Part shown: piece after piece, positions 7,729 through 15,657 of the stretch
How positions within the stretch are numbered: the first letter of the stretch is position 1
How the letters are laid out: the number at the start of each line of letters is the position of its first letter
Virus record (IMG/VR): IMGVR_UViG_3300017748_000002
Span: 1 to 64,000 of that record
Length of the DNA: 64,000 nt
Direction: 5' to 3' (one strand)
DNA from: a virus
Position numbers and translations under genes: made by a program
Notes under the pieces: generated by a model
Database searches by the model: none
Told to the model about the DNA's origin: nothing
Seen by the model: only the letters and a program-made list of their open reading frames with translations

Positions 7729-7945
7729 TGTTCGTGTTTACGTCGTAAACGCTGATATCTACGAAGAATTTGTTAAAGAGTTTACCGAAGAAAACGGTGA
7801 ACTTGCTTTTGTTGCGTTGTCAATGCAAGATTACGAAAATTTAGCACTCAATATTTCTGAGCTAAGAAGATATATAAACCAACAGAAGAATATAATCATT
7901 TATTATGAGAAGGCGGTGACAGAGGAACCAAAGGAGACAGAATAA
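7550..7945 (+). CDS. Outer-membrane lipoprotein spanin subunit (Rz1-like)
   Basis: A 131-residue protein that begins 325 bases inside the i-spanin gene in the +1 frame and extends past its end. Residues 1-27 form a lipoprotein signal with a hydrophobic stretch and the lipobox LTGC (Cys27), followed by Ser-Ser, which favours outer-membrane sorting. A Pro-containing segment (TVARPKPVQLND) follows, as in Rz1 proteins. It is longer than the lambda Rz1 and has an extra helical C-terminal part. Partial nesting within Rz is the classic arrangement. Confidence 0.75.
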   Translation: MAQLLNSGVRLQPILVVMAAAIFLTGCSSLRMPAEIKTVTKIEKVTIPTVARPKPVQLNDVRVYVVNADIYEEFVKEFTEENGELAFVALSMQDYENLALNISELRRYINQQKNIIIYYEKAVTEEPKETE

Positions 7946-8532
7946 TGGAATTCATTATCGACCAACTCATAACATGGTGGCAGTTTACCGTAGTCGGTAT
8001 TCTTATTATTATTGGATGGCTAATCAATAAACTAGGTGTAGACCAAGACGAAGAGCTTATTGGCTTTGAATATACTGTAATGCCACAGCTTAAACCAATT
8101 CCTATTCCAACGGCCGGTAAAGGTTTCTGGGGCGCAATATGGATGTGGTTAACTGGTACACGTCATTGGGAAGTAGCTAATGACTGGATATTTAGTATTG
8201 AAGGCGAAGAATATATAATACCACAAGGATTCCAATTCGATGGCGCATCTATCCCTAAGTTTTTGCATACATGGCTGTCACCAACCGGTGTTCTTTTAAT
8301 GGGTGGATTAGTACACGACTATGCTTATAAGTACGCTACACTCTTAAAGTCAGACAAGACATCAACCATGGGCGAGATTAATCAAAAGAAAGCTGATCAA
8401 ATTTTTAGAGATATTAATATTGAACAAAACGGTTTTCACTTCCTCAATAATTTGGCCTACTGGGCGTTACGTATCGGTGGCTTTATGGCATGGAATGGTC
8501 ACAGAAAAGTAAATGCGCAGATTGGAAAATAA
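7945..8532 (+). CDS. DUF1353 domain protein with an N-terminal membrane helix
   Basis: A 195-residue protein. Residues about 12-30 form one membrane helix (FTVVGILIIIGWLI). From about 92 on it has the DUF1353 signature: IPQGFQFDGASIP, SPTGVLLMGGLVHDYAYKY and ADQIFRDINIE. DUF1353 is widespread in phages and often found near lysis genes; its biochemical role is not settled. The conserved Asp/His (VHDYAY) would suit a catalytic or metal site. It follows the spanin pair with an overlapping start, so a lysis-related role is reasonable. Confidence 0.75.
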   Translation: MEFIIDQLITWWQFTVVGILIIIGWLINKLGVDQDEELIGFEYTVMPQLKPIPIPTAGKGFWGAIWMWLTGTRHWEVANDWIFSIEGEEYIIPQGFQFDGASIPKFLHTWLSPTGVLLMGGLVHDYAYKYATLLKSDKTSTMGEINQKKADQIFRDINIEQNGFHFLNNLAYWALRIGGFMAWNGHRKVNAQIGK

Positions 8533-8877
8533 ATGAATATGAAGTTTGGAATCGGTGTTGTTGTTGCTATTGTTATGCAAGTGAGCGCATTTGTGTGGTG
8601 GACAGCACAACAAGCACAAACCATAGAAACTCTGAAAGATCAAGTCAGTGAACTTACAAGTAAGATGGCTGTAGAAGATGAAGTTAATATGGCTCGTGAC
8701 ATTGCTGACATGAAAAAATTGTTAGCAGAACAAGATAAATGGATTACACAAAACTACAATGATATCGAAGACTTGATTGACTTTGCTACATTTACTGAAA
8801 ACAAATGGGCTAATGCTTATGATGAAGATCCAGGGTATAACAGGGTCTTTGGCAAAAAGCCAGCAACGAGGGATTAA
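8533..8877 (+). CDS. Small membrane-anchored coiled-coil protein
   Basis: A 114-residue protein with one N-terminal membrane helix (about 4-23, FGIGVVVAIVMQVSAFVWW) and a coiled coil (about 30-75), then an acidic C-terminus. It begins immediately after the DUF1353 gene. Its layout resembles a second i-spanin or an accessory lysis membrane protein, but no family was recognised. Confidence 0.5.
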   Translation: MNMKFGIGVVVAIVMQVSAFVWWTAQQAQTIETLKDQVSELTSKMAVEDEVNMARDIADMKKLLAEQDKWITQNYNDIEDLIDFATFTENKWANAYDEDPGYNRVFGKKPATRD

Positions 8878-8879
8878 TT

Positions 8880-9092
8880 ATGACAAACCTAAGAGACGAT
8901 ATTCTCACCGCCTTTGAATCACACGCAAAAGGCCATATTGATAAACATCGGATGAACGTTGAAGTTTATCTCACCAATCCAGCTGGTATCGGCGAACATT
9001 CTGATATTATGGAATCAATCGAAGTTGAGATGGAACAGATTGCAAAATACGATGATTTCTTAGAAATGGCAAAGAAATATTTTAGCGATTAA
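8880..9092 (+). CDS. Small conserved T4-like marine phage protein
   Basis: A 70-residue acidic, helical protein. The pattern AKGHIDKHRMNVEVYLTNP followed by GIGEHSDIMESIE is one I recognise from many T4-like cyanophages and relatives, usually as a single small gene of unknown function. It is the last gene before the promoter of the ribonucleotide reductase. Confidence 0.6.
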   Translation: MTNLRDDILTAFESHAKGHIDKHRMNVEVYLTNPAGIGEHSDIMESIEVEMEQIAKYDDFLEMAKKYFSD

Positions 9093-9114
9093 GAAAAATA
9101 AAAAAAATATTTTT

Positions 9115-9157
9115 TGCTCATTAAATGGTTTACAAAATCAGCATATTGATATATAAT
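9115..9157 (+). promoter_or_regulatory. Promoter with TGCTCA upstream box, for the nrdJ operon
   Basis: TGCTCA at 9115-9120, eight bases, -35 TTTACA at 9129-9134, 17 bases, -10 TATAAT at 9152-9157. The nrdJ ATG with AGGAG follows at 9203. The same geometry recurs at five other places in the window. Confidence 0.8.
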
Positions 9158-9202
9158 AGACCAGATATAAAAAAATAGAATCACACCAATAGGAGAGTTT
9201 TA

Positions 9203-11419
9203 ATGGCAACAGCTCATGTTGACACGAGGCAGTTTTTGTCTCAAACAAAATTTTATGAAGGATACTCTCGTTTTATAGACGATGAAAAGCGTTACGAGAG
9301 TTGGGAAGAAGCTGTAGATCGCGTGATTGGAATGCACGCAGATAACTACAAAGAAAAAGGCAACGAGCTAGGGCCATTTTTAGAAGAAGCACGTCAGGCA
9401 TACAAAGAACAGCGAGTACTCGCAGCACAGCGTTCTTTGCAGTTTGGTGGTGATCAATTGCTCAAACATCAAATGCGTATGTATAACTGTACGTCATCTT
9501 ATGCAGATCGTCCAGAGTTTTTTGGTGAAGTTTTCTATATTCTATTATGTGGTGCTGGTGCTGGCTTCTCGGTACAAACACATCACATCGCAAAATTACC
9601 ACAAATCGCCGCACGTACAAAACAAGCAAAAGGCTATATTGTAGAAGACTCTATTGAAGGTTGGGCTTCAGCACTAGACGTGTTGATGGCATCTTATTTT
9701 GTAGGTGGTGGTAAATATCCAGAGTTTGAAGGTCGTAGAGTATTCTTTGATCTTACACAGATTCGTCCAAAAGGCGCTAAGATCTCTGGTGGATTTAAAG
9801 CTCCAGGTCCTGAAGGCTTACGTAAGTCTCTTGACAAGATTGAGCACTTACTTCAAAGCAAAGTGATTGACCAAAAAGAGCCTATTGACTTACAACCAAT
9901 TAATGTTTATGATATTACCATGCATGCGGCAGATGCTGTATTGTCTGGTGGAGTACGTCGTTCAGCTACTATTTGTTTGTTCTCACCGACTGACGAAGAA
10001 ATGATGACAGCTAAAACAGGTAACTGGTTTATTGATAATCCACAGCGTGGTCGTTCAAACAACTCAGCCGTTATCGTACGTGATGAAGCAAAGAAAGAAG
10101 AATTTGCTAAATTAATGGAGTCTGTTAAGTCATTTGGTGAACCCGGTTTTGTGTTTGTAGAGTCTACCGAGCATACAACAAATCCATGTGTTGAGATTGG
10201 TATGTATCCACAGATTGATGGCGAGTCTGGTTGGCAAGGTTGTAACCTTACTGAAATCAATGGTGGTGCTTGTAAGACAGAAGAAGACTTCTACATGGCA
10301 TGCCGTGCAGGTGCTATTCTTGGAACGCTACAAGCTGGCTACACAGACTTCAGATTCCTCAGCCCAACATCAAAGAAGATCTTTGATCGTGAAGCTTTAC
10401 TTGGTGTATCGATAACTGGATGGATGAATCAACCGGATATTTTGTTCAATCCAAAAGTCCTTGAAAAGGGAGCTAAAATTGTTAAAGAAGTTAATAGAGA
10501 AATCGCCGGCATTATTGGTATTAATCCTGCCGCTCGGACTACTTGTGTTAAGCCTAGCGGTAATGCTTCAGTACTACTCCAGACCGCGTCTGGTATCCAT
10601 GCTGAGCACTCACCAACGTATATCAGAAATGTCCAGATGAATAAAGAGTCTGAGATTACTCAGGCAATTATCAAGTCAAATCCATATATGGTAGAAGAAT
10701 CTGTATGGTCTGCATCAGGAACTGATGTTGTTGTGTCGTTTCCAATCATTCCTCATAAAGGATCTTTGATGAAAGACGATATGCTTGGTGTTACACATTT
10801 AGATAAAGTCAAAACAGCTCAAAAGCATTGGGTTGTGGCTGGTACTAATGAAGAACTTTGTGCAGATAAAGGTATCCGCCATAATGTTTCTAATACTATC
10901 ATTGTTGATAATTGGGACGAGGTTGAGTCGTATGTATTCAAGAATCGCCACTCATTCTCAGGTATCTCATTCCTGTCTATGTCAGGCGATAAAGACTACA
11001 ATCAGGCTCCAAACACTGCGGTTATCAATGCTAAGCAGATGGTAAAGCAATATGACGAAGCTGCAATCTTTGCATCCGGTCTTGTTGTTGACGCATTAAA
11101 AGTCTATAATAACCTATGGGATGCTTGTTCTACAGCTCAAGGATATGGCATAGATATTTCTTTAGAATGTGCTGAGAATGCGGCACGTGCTGATTGGAAT
11201 AGACGGTTTGAAAACTTTGCAAATAGCTATTTAAAACGTGATGTCAAAAAGGCTGAACACTGTTTGAAAGATGCTTATCTACTTCACAAGTGGAATAAGA
11301 TTCAAACTAACCTGAAGCCAATTGAATGGAAAACTGGATTGACAGAAAAGAAGTATACAGATGTAGATACTATTGCAGCAGCTAGCTGTGCTGGTGGAGC
11401 ATGTGAAATTGACTTCTAA
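9203..11419 (+). CDS. nrdJ: Adenosylcobalamin-dependent (class II) ribonucleotide reductase, monomeric type
   Basis: A 738-residue enzyme that reduces ribonucleotides to deoxyribonucleotides using a B12-derived radical, feeding phage DNA synthesis. Length matches the monomeric Lactobacillus-type RTPR (739 aa). Visible sites: Cys96 (MYNCTSS) and Cys347 (GCNLTE) as the likely redox pair, N327-P-C329-V-E331 as the active-site Asn/thiyl Cys/Glu motif, and a C-terminal CAGGAC pair (Cys729, Cys734) for re-reduction. No intein or frameshift is seen. A class II enzyme works with or without oxygen but requires the host's cobalamin. It has its own promoter and a clear AGGAG ribosome site. Confidence 0.92.
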   Translation: MATAHVDTRQFLSQTKFYEGYSRFIDDEKRYESWEEAVDRVIGMHADNYKEKGNELGPFLEEARQAYKEQRVLAAQRSLQFGGDQLLKHQMRMYNCTSSYADRPEFFGEVFYILLCGAGAGFSVQTHHIAKLPQIAARTKQAKGYIVEDSIEGWASALDVLMASYFVGGGKYPEFEGRRVFFDLTQIRPKGAKISGGFKAPGPEGLRKSLDKIEHLLQSKVIDQKEPIDLQPINVYDITMHAADAVLSGGVRRSATICLFSPTDEEMMTAKTGNWFIDNPQRGRSNNSAVIVRDEAKKEEFAKLMESVKSFGEPGFVFVESTEHTTNPCVEIGMYPQIDGESGWQGCNLTEINGGACKTEEDFYMACRAGAILGTLQAGYTDFRFLSPTSKKIFDREALLGVSITGWMNQPDILFNPKVLEKGAKIVKEVNREIAGIIGINPAARTTCVKPSGNASVLLQTASGIHAEHSPTYIRNVQMNKESEITQAIIKSNPYMVEESVWSASGTDVVVSFPIIPHKGSLMKDDMLGVTHLDKVKTAQKHWVVAGTNEELCADKGIRHNVSNTIIVDNWDEVESYVFKNRHSFSGISFLSMSGDKDYNQAPNTAVINAKQMVKQYDEAAIFASGLVVDALKVYNNLWDACSTAQGYGIDISLECAENAARADWNRRFENFANSYLKRDVKKAEHCLKDAYLLHKWNKIQTNLKPIEWKTGLTEKKYTDVDTIAAASCAGGACEIDF

Positions 11420-11561
11420 GGTACCTTCACCGTGTATTCAAGTCTGTACAGTCGTTGATGGTTTTTGTCTTGGTTGTGAGCGCTCTGCAAAAGAAATTGC
11501 AGAGTGGCTCAGAGCTACCGATGAAAGAAAGCTAGAAATCTTAGAAAGGATCGGGCAATGA
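11403..11561 (+). CDS. DUF1289 small Cys-cluster protein
   Basis: Start chosen at GTG 11403, with GGTGGAG just upstream inside the end of nrdJ, giving 52 residues. The pattern PCIQVCTVVDGFCLGCERSAKEIAEW is the DUF1289 signature with four Cys, found in many proteobacterial proteins thought to bind a metal or Fe-S cluster. Phage copies are less usual. Overlap with nrdJ suggests co-translation and perhaps a role linked to RNR, which is inference. Confidence 0.75.
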   Translation: MKLTSKVPSPCIQVCTVVDGFCLGCERSAKEIAEWLRATDERKLEILERIGQ

Positions 11562-11713
11562 ACGAATATCGTGTAGAGTGTCATGCCTGTGATGATGAGA
11601 TGATTGTGATATGCGGTACAGACGTTCCATCTTTTTGCCCACTATGTGGAGAAGAAGATTTAATTGTAACAAGATTTGACAAAGAACTTGATATTGAGGT
11701 TGAAGACGAGTAA
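11558..11713 (+). CDS. Zinc-ribbon microprotein (51 aa)
   Basis: ATG overlaps the TGA of the DUF1289 gene. The 51 residues contain two CxxC knuckles: CHAC at about 8-11 and CPLC near 29-32, with an additional Cys at 19 (VICG), and end acidic (IEVEDE). This is a minimal rubredoxin or zinc-ribbon fold. Its partner and role are unknown; it belongs to the nrdJ operon by position. Confidence 0.65.
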   Translation: MNEYRVECHACDDEMIVICGTDVPSFCPLCGEEDLIVTRFDKELDIEVEDE

Positions 11714-11724
11714 TATATATTCGT

Positions 11725-12126
11725 ATGTGGACATATGAAAACAAACCTTTTGACACAACCCCAGATGAATATCAAGGCTTCGTTTATCTCATCACAGAGC
11801 TGGATACAGGTAAGAAATATATCGGTAAAAAGAACTTCTGGCGGCCTAAAACATTACCAAAAAATTCAAAGAGAAATCGAAGAGTACGAACAAGAGTTGA
11901 ATCTGACTGGAGAGATTACTATGGATCCAGCAAAGAAGTGCAACAACTCGTCGAAGACAAAGGAAGAGAAAACTATTCTAGAGAAATCTTACACCTTTGC
12001 AAGTCTAAGGGATCTATGTCGTACTATGAAGCAAAGCTTCAGTTTCAATACGATGTTCTCTTAAGTGATGAATATTATAATGAATTTATTGGGTGCAAAA
12101 TACACTCAAGACATGTAAAAGGATAA
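11725..12126 (+). CDS. GIY-YIG-like endonuclease
   Basis: A 133-residue protein with a GIY-YIG-like N-terminus: FVYLIT at about 19-24 and KKYIGKK at about 31-37, then Arg-rich helices (RVRTRVESDWRDYYG) that fit the catalytic Arg region, and a later acidic EAKLQFQYDVL with the putative catalytic Glu. Such short GIY-YIG proteins occur as free-standing genes in T4-like phages, either as homing or degradation nucleases. No interrupted target gene is seen next to it. Confidence 0.65.
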   Translation: MWTYENKPFDTTPDEYQGFVYLITELDTGKKYIGKKNFWRPKTLPKNSKRNRRVRTRVESDWRDYYGSSKEVQQLVEDKGRENYSREILHLCKSKGSMSYYEAKLQFQYDVLLSDEYYNEFIGCKIHSRHVKG

Positions 12127-12134
12127 ATAGAATT

Positions 12135-12557
12135 ATGAATAAATTATTAGTACATGAAGTTCTTGACAAAGTTCGAAAAGCTCGACATAAGAATATTAAA
12201 ATTGAGATCCTCAAGAATAATGATTCTTGGGCGCTTAAAGACATTTTACGTGGGACGTTCGACACAACAATCAAATGGAATCTTCCAGGGGGTGATCCAC
12301 CATATACGAAGTGTGATCCCCATAACGCTCCTACCAATCTCTACAAAGAACATAGAAAGTTTGTATATTTCGTGAAAGGAGTTCGCGAAAGCAACCGCTT
12401 GCATCCAGCAAAGCGCGAAAGTATTTTCATCGGTTTGATAGAGGGTATTGACCCTTCTGACGCTCAGCTCGTCATTAATATGATAAACAAAACTAAACCA
12501 GAAGGCATCACTCGAAATATTGTGCAGGAGGCGTTTCCAAACCTATTGCAGGACTGA
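12135..12557 (+). CDS. DUF6433-like conserved phage protein
   Basis: The ATG at 12135 is preferred over earlier ones because MNKLLVHEVLDKVRKA aligns with the usual start of this family. The 140 residues contain the family pattern ILKNNDSWALKDILRGTFD, WNLPGGDPPY and HRKFVYFVKG, and end VQEAFPNLL. The family (DUF6433, from memory) is widespread in marine T4-like phages and is of unknown function. No catalytic motif stands out. Confidence 0.6.
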   Translation: MNKLLVHEVLDKVRKARHKNIKIEILKNNDSWALKDILRGTFDTTIKWNLPGGDPPYTKCDPHNAPTNLYKEHRKFVYFVKGVRESNRLHPAKRESIFIGLIEGIDPSDAQLVINMINKTKPEGITRNIVQEAFPNLLQD

Positions 12558-12584
12558 TGTCATAACCCTAACCGGAGACAATAA

Positions 12585-12737
12585 ATGCCAGCAATACAAC
12601 TCGAAAGACTACGTAACGACATCCTCGAATTGGATGTTTACATCAAAAAGCTAAAGATAAGAGGGTCGTTGGACCGAGTTAAAAAATTGTATGAAAAGAA
12701 AAACTTTTTGAAAGAAAGGTTAGCCGCAGTCATTTAA
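12585..12737 (+). CDS. Small basic helical protein (50 aa)
   Basis: ATG at 12585 follows CCGGAGACA, a good ribosome site. The 50 residues form a single Lys/Arg/Leu-rich amphipathic helix with heptad-like spacing (LERLRNDILELDVYIKKL). It ends inside the region just before the next promoter. No family recognised. Confidence 0.5.
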   Translation: MPAIQLERLRNDILELDVYIKKLKIRGSLDRVKKLYEKKNFLKERLAAVI

Positions 12738-12740
12738 TTG

Positions 12741-12769
12741 TTTACATTGCCTCTGTTCTGTGATATAAT
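12741..12769 (+). promoter_or_regulatory. Sigma70-like promoter
   Basis: -35 TTTACA at 12741-12746, 17-base spacer, -10 TATAAT at 12764-12769, about 30 bases before the ATG at 12802. The upstream TGCTCA box of other promoters is not present (CAGTCA at that position). Confidence 0.75.
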
Positions 12770-12801
12770 ATACTTATCAATAGAGCAGAGGTTTTTTTAC
12801 T

Positions 12802-13380
12802 ATGAATTTGTTTATCTTACACGAAGATCCAGTCATTGCTGCGCAGATGCAATGTGACAAGCATATTCCAAAAATGGTTGTAGAGTCTGGTCAAATGTTG
12901 TCCACAGCACATCGAGTGCTGGATGGCATTCTTGATCGTAGGCCGTCAAAGTCTGGCAAAACAAACGTGAAGTACTGGGATCTATATCTTGGTCGAGATG
13001 ACCTTGAAGGCGAGTTACTACTTTACAAAGCTGTACATGTAGGCCATCCATGTACTCAATGGACTATGCGCACAAGCGATAATTATGATTGGCACTACCA
13101 ACATTTTATTGCACTTGCTCAAGAATATACATACAGGTATGACAAAGATCATAAGACAGCTGTTGAACTTGGTGCAGCACTCTACAATAAACCGGACAAC
13201 ATTCCTCAAGGGCCGTTGACTCCATTTGAATTGGCTATGAAATCAAACCCTGAATGTATGTTCCAAGATCCAGTAAAGTCATACAGACTTTTCTATCAAA
13301 CAAAACAAGAGCGTTTCAAAATGGTATGGACGAAACGCAACAGACCGGAGTGGTTTAATAATGTACACAGCGATGGATAG
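12802..13380 (+). CDS. Conserved phage protein, MNxFxLxxDPxxAAQMQCDKH family
   Basis: A 192-residue protein of a family present in most T4-like marine phages. The N-terminus reads LHEDPVIAAQMQCDKHIPKM, then LSTAHRVLDG, HPCTQWTMRTSDNYDW and YTYRYDKDHK. Conserved Cys, His, Asp and Trp suggest an enzyme. Some relatives carry pyrimidine-dimer glycosylase (Pyr_excise) labels, but I cannot confirm that here. It has its own promoter and overlaps the following small gene. Confidence 0.6.
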   Translation: MNLFILHEDPVIAAQMQCDKHIPKMVVESGQMLSTAHRVLDGILDRRPSKSGKTNVKYWDLYLGRDDLEGELLLYKAVHVGHPCTQWTMRTSDNYDWHYQHFIALAQEYTYRYDKDHKTAVELGAALYNKPDNIPQGPLTPFELAMKSNPECMFQDPVKSYRLFYQTKQERFKMVWTKRNRPEWFNNVHSDG

Positions 13381-13531
13381 ATATAAAATCCTACAAAACG
13401 AAATCAAATTACTTGAAGATAGGTTACAGCCACAAGACACTGGCCACCTAAACACTGCAATCGCCGTATTACAAGGGCGGTGCAGAGAACTAGAAGAGGA
13501 AATCAATGCCCGTTTACACGCTACGCGATGA
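13361..13531 (+). CDS. Small coiled-coil protein (56 aa)
   Basis: ATG at 13361, with GGAG ten bases upstream inside the previous gene; an in-frame ATG at 13373 is an alternative. The product is a charged helical protein with coiled-coil heptads at both ends (LQNEIKLLEDRL and LQGRCRELEEEI). It overlaps genes on both sides (20 and 26 bases). No family recognised. Confidence 0.45.
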   Translation: MYTAMDRYKILQNEIKLLEDRLQPQDTGHLNTAIAVLQGRCRELEEEINARLHATR

Positions 13532-13739
13532 AAAAACTCGAGATGAGTGGGAAGTCAATATGTCTTACGACGAGTTACAAATCGTTCTCGACACAATGGA
13601 AAACGTGTCTCATGTTTTGCAACCATCAAACTTTATTACTCAGCATGGTAGTATTCACAGCCGTACTGATACTGATTTCCGTAGTCATTTGAAAGCAATT
13701 AAAAAGAAATATCCTGGGAACACGATTGATAACTCATGA
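13506..13739 (+). CDS. Small FmdB-like N-terminal phage protein
   Basis: A 77-residue protein beginning MPVYTLRDEKTRDEWEVNMSY, a beta hairpin followed by the MSYDEL element common to short phage proteins related to the FmdB family, though the usual zinc CxxC is missing. AGAGGAAAT precedes the ATG. It overlaps the phoH-like gene by four bases. Confidence 0.5.
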   Translation: MPVYTLRDEKTRDEWEVNMSYDELQIVLDTMENVSHVLQPSNFITQHGSIHSRTDTDFRSHLKAIKKKYPGNTIDNS

Positions 13740-14428
13740 CTCAAAAAAATAATTCATCACGTGTAAAACCACAAGATCTTTATCAGTTTGATCCTATTAC
13801 AAAGAATCAAGAAAAGACTTTTAATCTATGGGATGAGGAAGAGAACCTTATTCTTATGGGATCAGCAGGTACAGGTAAAACATTCATAGCACTATACCTT
13901 GCTCTCGATGAAATGCTAAACAACCCTAGTAAATTGTATGATAAAATCATTATTGTACGTTCGGTTGTGGCTGTCAGAGAGATTGGTTTTCTCCCTGGAA
14001 AGCTAGAAGAAAAGACATCTGTATTTGAAACTCCATACAGAATGATTTGTGATGAGTTGTTCCAAACGAGTACTGCTTATAATAAAATGATAAATAGTCA
14101 TCAGATACAGTTTGAAACAACATCTTATATACGTGGTAAAACGTTTGATCGTGCTATCATTGTTGTTGATGAGATGCAAAATTTAAACTTTCACGAACTC
14201 GATTCTATCATGACTCGTGTAGGTGAAAATTGCCGGATTATATTTGCCGGTGATTATCTTCAGTCTGATTTCAAAGCTGAAGGTGAGAAGGACGGACTAC
14301 TGAAATTCGTTAGTATCATCGAAAGAATGAAAAATTTCTCAGTAGTTCAATTTGGTTGGGACGATATCGTACGCTCTGGTATCGTCAGAGACTATATTCA
14401 AACTAAGGAGATGATGGGACTCAAATGA
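13736..14428 (+). CDS. phoH: PhoH-like ATPase
   Basis: A 230-residue P-loop ATPase of the PhoH family. Walker A is GSAGTGKT at residues 42-49, Walker B is IIVVDEMQN near 143-151, and the family pattern KIIIVRSVV and REIGFLPG lies between. PhoH is one of the commonest auxiliary genes in marine phages; in bacteria it is linked to phosphate starvation and RNA metabolism, but its phage role is unknown. It lies in the DNA-metabolism block, without a Pho box of its own. Confidence 0.9.
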   Translation: MTQKNNSSRVKPQDLYQFDPITKNQEKTFNLWDEEENLILMGSAGTGKTFIALYLALDEMLNNPSKLYDKIIIVRSVVAVREIGFLPGKLEEKTSVFETPYRMICDELFQTSTAYNKMINSHQIQFETTSYIRGKTFDRAIIVVDEMQNLNFHELDSIMTRVGENCRIIFAGDYLQSDFKAEGEKDGLLKFVSIIERMKNFSVVQFGWDDIVRSGIVRDYIQTKEMMGLK

Positions 14429-14429
14429 T

Positions 14430-14762
14430 ATGCTTAAATATATCTTCCTATGTGTTGCGTTAATCGTAACACCAGCTATGGCCGGACCGCAATGGTTTGC
14501 TAAACCGGTTCAATGCGATATAATAGACAACGTCGACGATCTAATGATGGAACGTGGACAAGAACCACTCTTTGCTGGAATAGGTGCTGCAAGAATAGGT
14601 GATGATAGAGCAGTACTTCCTGTCATCGTATTTGCTAATTCAGATGATTATAGTTGGCATGTAGTAGAATATAATATCGATCAAGATCAAGCATGTATCC
14701 TTGCTGTTGGCGATAATTTAGATTTTAGTGCCGCAGATTGGTATTACACAAAAAATGATTAA
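14430..14762 (+). CDS. Secreted protein with signal peptide
   Basis: A 110-residue protein with a clear Sec signal (LKYIFLCVALIVTPAMA, cleavage after about residue 18). The mature part is a small acidic domain with two Cys (PVQCDI and QACILA), likely one disulfide. The pattern of a secreted single-domain protein occurs in other marine phages. The target would be periplasmic; no function recognised. Confidence 0.6.
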   Translation: MLKYIFLCVALIVTPAMAGPQWFAKPVQCDIIDNVDDLMMERGQEPLFAGIGAARIGDDRAVLPVIVFANSDDYSWHVVEYNIDQDQACILAVGDNLDFSAADWYYTKND

Positions 14763-14777
14763 TTTGTGAATCAGTTG

Positions 14778-14806
14778 TTTACTTTTCCGAATAACTATGG
14801 TATAAT
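14778..14806 (+). promoter_or_regulatory. Sigma70-like promoter
   Basis: -35 TTTACT at 14778-14783, 17-base spacer, -10 TATAAT at 14801-14806, 30 bases before the ATG of the PD-(D/E)XK nuclease. No TGCTCA box is present at the usual distance. Confidence 0.65.
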
Positions 14807-14835
14807 AAATAATAATTGAAAAAGGAAATCAAACT

Positions 14836-15513
14836 ATGGAGTTTATCCATGAAAAAATCGACATGGGCTATGAGAGCTTGGACAGAACAGATAGCCCTGA
14901 CGGGAGGCGGTATCTTACCTTGGACGGTAATGCTTATCCTTCTGTTACTACTGTCCTTAGTATCTTAAGCGAAGAATCAATTGCTAAATGGCGTAAGCGT
15001 GTTGGCGAAGAAGAAGCGAATCGTATTGGTGGACGTGCTGCGGCACGTGGCACAGCAGTACATAGTCTTATTGAAAAGTATCTACAAAATGACAAAGACT
15101 GTAGAGAAAACTTCTTGCCACATGTAGTACAATCTCTAGAAAACCTTAGACCATTGTTGGATAAGCATGTCACAAAAGTCTATGCGCAGGAAGTGCCACT
15201 ATATTCTGATCACCTACAACTGGCAGGAACATGTGATGCTGTGGTTGAGTGGGATGGAGTACCTACCATCGTTGACTGGAAAACCAGCCGGCGGCCAAAG
15301 AAAAAAGCTAACATTGGTAACTACTTCATGCAACTTGCCGCCTACGCAGTAATGTGGGAGGAACGTACTGGTATGGCTATCAACCAGACTCGTATTGTTA
15401 TGGACGTAGATGACTTCCATCCAGTTATGTACAAAGAAACACGTGATGCTTGGATCGACAAAATGATTGAGACACGTGACGAATACAATCGAAGAAAGTT
15501 GTTTCATGGATAA
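14836..15513 (+). CDS. PD-(D/E)XK exonuclease
   Basis: A 225-residue nuclease of the RecB/MGME1-like PD-(D/E)XK type. Visible residues: RGTAVHSLIE around 71-80 (His76), Glu119 (QEVPLY), Asp134 (GTCDAVV), then Asp147 and Lys149 in VDWKTS, and a Gln/Tyr motif (QLAAYAVMW) after it. This is the complete active-site set. It probably processes single-stranded DNA ends during replication or recombination. It has its own promoter and an AAAGGAAA ribosome site. Confidence 0.85.
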   Translation: MEFIHEKIDMGYESLDRTDSPDGRRYLTLDGNAYPSVTTVLSILSEESIAKWRKRVGEEEANRIGGRAAARGTAVHSLIEKYLQNDKDCRENFLPHVVQSLENLRPLLDKHVTKVYAQEVPLYSDHLQLAGTCDAVVEWDGVPTIVDWKTSRRPKKKANIGNYFMQLAAYAVMWEERTGMAINQTRIVMDVDDFHPVMYKETRDAWIDKMIETRDEYNRRKLFHG

Positions 15514-15631
15514 AGGCCTTAGAATACTTAAGTCAGAAGCGGCACGTACTCGCCGACGAAAACGTAAAAACATTCTATTAGAAACAACGGTACGTCTCTA
15601 TAGTAGACTCCGAAAGAAAAGAAAAAAGTGA
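15506..15631 (+). CDS. Very basic 41-residue protein
   Basis: ATG at 15506 overlaps the end of the nuclease gene. The 41 residues include about 18 Lys/Arg, among them RRRKRK and RKKRKK, so it should bind nucleic acid. Its last codons and TGA form the left arm of the terminator hairpin. No family recognised. Confidence 0.5.
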   Translation: MDKGLRILKSEAARTRRRKRKNILLETTVRLYSRLRKKRKK

Positions 15632-15650
15632 GCTACGGCTCATTTTTTTA
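15622..15650 (+). terminator. Rho-independent terminator
   Basis: A run of A, then GTGAGC, loop TACG, GCTCAT and a T-run: a 12-bp stem (15622-15633 with 15638-15649, one G-T pair). The left arm can also pair perfectly with GCTCAC plus the T-run at 15659-15670, giving an alternative hairpin that includes the next promoter's upstream box. Confidence 0.8.
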
Positions 15651-15657
15651 TGAAATC

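Noticed and set aside
9115-9134. TGCTCA boxes as T4 MotA boxes
   Set aside because: MotA boxes take the place of the -35 near -30. Here the box is eight bases upstream of a good -35, so the geometry differs.
11725-12126. GIY-YIG protein as part of a group I intron or intein
   Set aside because: No interrupted gene is seen on either side; nrdJ is intact from start to stop.
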